Shown here: positions 60,812 to 64,000 of the stretch, one piece after another
Layout: every line of letters starts with the position of its first letter
Numbering within the stretch: the first letter of the stretch is position 1
DNA from: Luzula sylvatica
Lineage: Eukaryota > Streptophyta > Magnoliopsida > Poales > Juncaceae
Direction: 5' to 3'
Assembly (NCBI GenBank): GCA_946800325.1
Contig: OX326957.1
Coordinates: forward strand, 23,375,554 to 23,439,553
DNA: 64,000 nt
Made by a program: the position numbers and the translations under genes
The notes under the pieces: generated by a model
Told to the model about the DNA's origin: nothing
The model's input: the letters and a program-made list of their open reading frames with translations, nothing else
The model's database searches: none

Positions 60812-61289
60812 ACTTAAGACGCCTTGAGGGTCTTTGTTTAACACTCGCGTGTTGATGGTACGAGATTTGATCTTCGTGACCGAATATTGTATGCATTCAA
60901 TAGATAAGTAGATCCTGGAATTGCATGAGATTGATAAGAGGAAAATAAATCACCTTTTTGATATCTAATTTGGGGATTTTAGCCCTTTTGAATCACAAGT
61001 GTATATATACAATTGTTCATATTTGAGATAACAAGAATATTTCTTCACTAAGTGTGTTTTATTGCTTAATTACAGGTTTTAGGGGGAAATTCTCGACAAT
61101 CCAAGAGTGTAGTTGCCTTCGTCTCCTCGCGCCGTTAAAATTGATATATCATACCGACCAATTCGGTACACGTGTGAAGGAGAAGGCAAATAATCATCAA
61201 CATAAGAGATTGCACCAAACTCTACTCGAAAATCACTCACACAATTGCTACTCTCTACAGCCCCACCTACCTCACCTACCACCCCCAAC
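60812..61289. other. Junction DNA between copia remnant and gypsy LTR
   Basis: No gene. Somewhere here the copia remnant ends and the gypsy element's LTR begins. I could not place the TG start. Confidence 0.4.
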
Positions 61290-61535
61290 TACCCTCAATC
61301 CTATCACCCATCTCTCGGCCATTGGGAAACCCCCAATGACACTATAAATAAGATCCTAATGCCTATGGACCTACCCTCAATCCTCTCACCCATCTCTCGG
61401 CCATTGGCAAAGCCCCAATGACACTATAAATAAGACCCAAATGCCTATGGGCCTACCCTCAATCCTCTCACCCATCTCTCGGCCAATGAAAAAGTCCCAA
61501 TGACACTATAAATAAGTCCCCAATGCCCATGGGCA
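61290..61535 (+). promoter_or_regulatory. Three tandem 82-bp promoter repeats, each with a TATA box
   Basis: Units start at 61,290, 61,372 and 61,454 with TACCCTCAATCCT and contain CACCCATCTCTCGGCCA. Each carries TATAAATA at 61,343-61,350, 61,425-61,432 and 61,507-61,514. They lie at the expected place for the LTR promoter of the gypsy element that starts here. Confidence 0.85.
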
Positions 61536-61564
61536 GCCTCTCCCCCGCTATTCGGAGCACTTTT

Positions 61565-61565
<1 letters not shown>

Positions 61566-61614
<49 letters not shown>
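61566..61614. repeat. (CT)n microsatellite
   Basis: About 24 CT units, about 50 bp downstream of the last TATA box, so likely at or near the start of the element's transcript. CT-rich initiators are common in plant leaders. Confidence 0.95.
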
Positions 61615-61619
<5 letters not shown>

Positions 61620-62779
61620 GCAAGTCCAAGAATCTTCAAGAACACGCAAGAATTGCAAGATTGAACGATAATTCTCTAAGATCGAGCACCGAATAGAATC
61701 TCACTTCATTTGGTGAATTGGTCTACACTTCGACGAAGATTGAGTTGTGGTGGTTTGGTTGGAGCTTACTTCATCCAAATCCGTGCAACCAAGGAGTCAA
61801 GCTTACTCTAAATTGATTGGGAGCTTTCTTCCAATTGATACCTTGCGAATCTCGAGTCCACTCAACCGGTACGGAGCATACTTCGATTGGCGAGTGGATT
61901 GGTATGAAAGGAACACGTTGTGCGAGACGTCTAGCTCACTAGCATCTCAAAGCAACGAAGAAGGCATCCAAGACGAGACTCGAAGCTTACTTCATCTCTC
62001 TAGGTGTTTTCTTTCCTTTCTTGTAATTCTTGTAGTTTTAATTGAATTGGATTTGTGTAAAGAATTCGTGGTTTAATGAATCTCTTTCTTTGCTCTAAAT
62101 CTTTGTTTCTTGACTCGATCTTTTGCTCTCTTTTTGTTCTTTTGTTGCTCTCTTTTTAAATGCACTTTGGTCCTTAATTAAGATATTAAACAATCTCTGA
62201 TCAAATCTTAATTCAAATCATCAAATAAAACAATAAACCTGAAATCCAGTAAATATTCCGTTGTAACGGAACCAAGTTGCGTTACAACGGACTAGACGGT
62301 TTGTACCTCATTTTCAGTTGGTTAGAACTCCGTTGTAACGTACCTATAGTTCCGTTGTAACGGACAAGTCATAATTTCTACTCAAAAGGATCAATACAAG
62401 TACGTTGTAACGGAGATAGTAGTCCGTTGTAACGGATTAACCAATCCGTTGCAACGCTGCCTTTGTCCGTTATAACGGACTACCACTTCCATTGCAACGG
62501 AATTTCCTCCGTTGTAATGGGCCTTCATATCAATCCTTGCATTAACAATTGCCCTAATCTCCGTTGTAACGGACTCACTATTCCGTTATAACGGACTACC
62601 TTCTGTGATTCATTCTTGTTAATTCTTGCCTAGTTTTGATTAAATCTTTGACGCAATTTCTCCCCGTGGAACAAATCTATACATTTGCCACTGTACAAAG
62701 ATATATTACAAATTTTGTTGATTGTTCGGGGTTTTAACACAACGACATATTAAAACACGCCAAAATCCCGCTCATCAAA
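61615..62779 (+). repeat. Gypsy LTR, R-U5 part (right end about 62,777)
   Basis: Noncoding transcript-like DNA ending CTCATCA just before the primer-binding site. The 109-codon ORF at 61,747-62,076 has no family character and sits inside the LTR, so it is not called. The palindrome cluster is listed separately. Confidence 0.65.
62256..62596. repeat. Cluster of TCCGTTGTAACGGA-type palindromes
   Basis: About twelve copies or variants (TCCGTTATAACGGAC, TCCGTTGCAACG, GCGTTACAACGGAC) lie in 340 bp, in the distal LTR of the gypsy element. They are near-perfect inverted repeats with a TTGTAA or TTATAA centre. Confidence 0.9.
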
Positions 62780-62797
62780 TGGCGCCGCTGCCGGGGA
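62780..62797 (+). other. Primer-binding site, tRNA-Asp type (Tat/Athila-like gypsy)
   Basis: TGGCGCCGCTGCCGGGGA differs at one base from the TGGCGCCGTTGCCGGGGA site known from Athila/Tat gypsy elements. Confidence 0.88.
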
Positions 62798-62933
62798 GTA
62801 ATGTTGAAGTCAAATTTTGAATCAAACTTGCAATCTCGAGTGATATTTTTAATAGAGTTGGTATTTTTGAACTTGATATTTCAACTAATTTTGAAAATTT
62901 TCTATTCTTGCAAGGTACACGGAGTAGAGCAAG

Positions 62934-63347
62934 ATGAATCATCAAGAAAGACCAAAAACTTTTGGAGAATTTCTAACTCAAGAACAACCTCCAAGAAGAT
63001 ATCCAAAACACATGACGCTTAAAGAAATGATCGATCAAGATATCGAAGAATGGGAAGAAAGAAAAGAATACGAAGCTCGAAGAAGGCTCGGTTGGCTCTC
63101 ATGTTCCACCTCAAACCAATACGATGAATCACACACCGAGACCCTTTGTCAAGATCCCATCTACGAATCTCGCCAATACGAAAACAAATCCCCATGGGGT
63201 TATGAGACACAATCCTATACCGAAACCGCAAATAATTACTCAGACCCCATATACGAACCTTCTCAAAATGAACTCGAATTTCAACATGAATTTGAGTACC
63301 AAGATCATCCATTTCAATCCCATAACGAAGTCCAACCCAAGAATTAA
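62934..63347 (+). CDS. Gypsy-element first ORF, N-terminal part
   Basis: A 137-codon frame starting about 140 bp after the primer-binding site, where a Gag would begin. It is very acidic and hydrophilic, with a helical segment (LKEMIDQDIEEWEERKEYEA) and repeated DPIYE-type phrases. I do not recognise a capsid domain in this part. It ends in TAA at 63,347, but related coding text resumes six bases later in another frame. The stop therefore looks like a frameshift within a longer Gag-like protein. No significance is attached to the overlapping minus-strand ORF. Confidence 0.5.
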   Translation: MNHQERPKTFGEFLTQEQPPRRYPKHMTLKEMIDQDIEEWEERKEYEARRRLGWLSCSTSNQYDESHTETLCQDPIYESRQYENKSPWGYETQSYTETANNYSDPIYEPSQNELEFQHEFEYQDHPFQSHNEVQPKN

Positions 63348-63352
63348 AACGA

Positions 63353-64000
63353 ATGATGGAGGAGATGATGTTGATGATGACATCAATGAAACAAGAATTG
63401 AAGCAAGAAATAAAGCAAGAAATGGGGGGGGTGGGGGTAAGTATAAACATGGACTCTTGGAAACAAGAATTTAAACAAGAATTGAAACAAGAAATGCACA
63501 ATACCTCCTAACGACTCGAAAATATTCAATCTTCCATAAACGATCTAGATCAAAGATTGACTCGTCTCGAGTTAGAATATTCAAACGAGGAGAACGTGGA
63601 GATTGAAAACGACAATAGTTCAAGTATGGGGGGATTCGATGAAAATGTTGGAACGAGAACGACAATTCAAGAAGAAAAGGTGTCAAGTGGTTCAACTCTC
63701 CAAAAAACGGTTCAACTCACTCCAATCAATGAAAACGAGCAAGAAGAGAAATCTACAATTCTCCAAGGTGAATTCTTTCCATATATCATCAATTTAAATT
63801 CAATTAAGAACTATGATGCTTCTCATGATAGAATTTCACCTTGTGTAGATTTATCAAGGAAATCAAATACAATCGAGACACTCACGCCTCTCACAACTCC
63901 TCTTCATCAAACTCCAAGCGATGAAGCATTTCGAAAAATCCGAAGCGTAAATATACTTTCGACATATGCAAAACGAGTGATACAAGCGCCGAATTCTCTC
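63353..64000 (+). pseudogene. Gypsy-element first ORF, continuation, runs off the window
   Basis: The ATG at 63,353 opens a helical, methionine-rich and K/E/Q-rich frame (MKQELKQEIKQEM, then FKQELKQEM) that stops at TAA 63,509-63,511. The same frame continues without another stop to 64,000 with RLENIQSSINDLDQRLTRLE, a likely coiled coil, and a polar S/T-rich stretch. Taken with the 62,934 frame this looks like one long protein broken by a frameshift and a stop. The capsid and pol, if present, lie beyond the window. Confidence 0.5.

Noticed and set aside
61747..62076. 109-codon ORF
   Set aside because: It sits inside the gypsy LTR between the (CT)n tract and the PBS, with no domain.
63019..63501. 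160-codon minus-strand ORF rich in C, F, I and S
   Set aside because: Antisense shadow of the repetitive plus-strand coding text; its composition is explained by that strand.

Overview
This is a stretch of AT-rich plant nuclear DNA, most likely eudicot. The evidence is coiled-coil NB-LRR (CNL) immune receptor genes of the RPM1-like clade, plant-type Ty1/copia and Tat/Athila-like Ty3/gypsy retrotransposon parts, an L1 LINE tail, and several MITEs. The species cannot be named from the sequence. No tRNA, rRNA, CRISPR or bacterial features were seen.

Layout. (1) 1-29,282 holds two tandem repeats with a period of about 14.16 kb, units A and B. Each has about 9.5 kb of TE-derived intergenic DNA followed by one CNL gene. 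Unit A's gene (9,601-12,333) is intact. Unit B's gene (23,926-26,612) is a pseudogene with a 1-bp frameshift, an early stop and a 57-bp deletion. The intergenic halves are almost identical, but the gene halves are clearly diverged. (2) 29,283-43,740 is unit C, an older and more rearranged copy. Its upstream DNA carries two long fold-back, Mutator-like elements. Its CNL gene (39,420-42,404) is open but has about 85 extra in-frame residues, with two hydrophobic segments, inside the NB-ARC domain. A 5'-truncated LINE sits downstream. (3) 45,585-46,344 is a fourth remnant: the promoter region plus the first 23 codons of a CNL gene, cut off by repeat DNA. (4) 47-64 kb is nested retrotransposon DNA. 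A young 8.1-kb copia-type element (50,208-58,324, minus strand) has a gag but no recognisable pol, and carries a separate 496-residue ORF. It lies inside the LTR of an older copia element, whose LTR also holds a perfect hAT MITE and whose gag is broken. The window ends in the 5' part of a gypsy element with three tandem TATA boxes and a tRNA-Asp-type primer-binding site.

How it fits together. This looks like a tandemly expanding and decaying disease-resistance locus (birth and death of NLR genes) with heavy transposon insertion. A recurrent unexplained pattern is that several unrelated elements each carry their own cluster of one short palindrome. In the young copia element that cluster lies in U3, just upstream of the TATA box.

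Limits. All alignments were made by eye. Family names rest on motifs, not database searches. Where 'shared with' is stated, matching text was read in both places but no percentage identity was computed.
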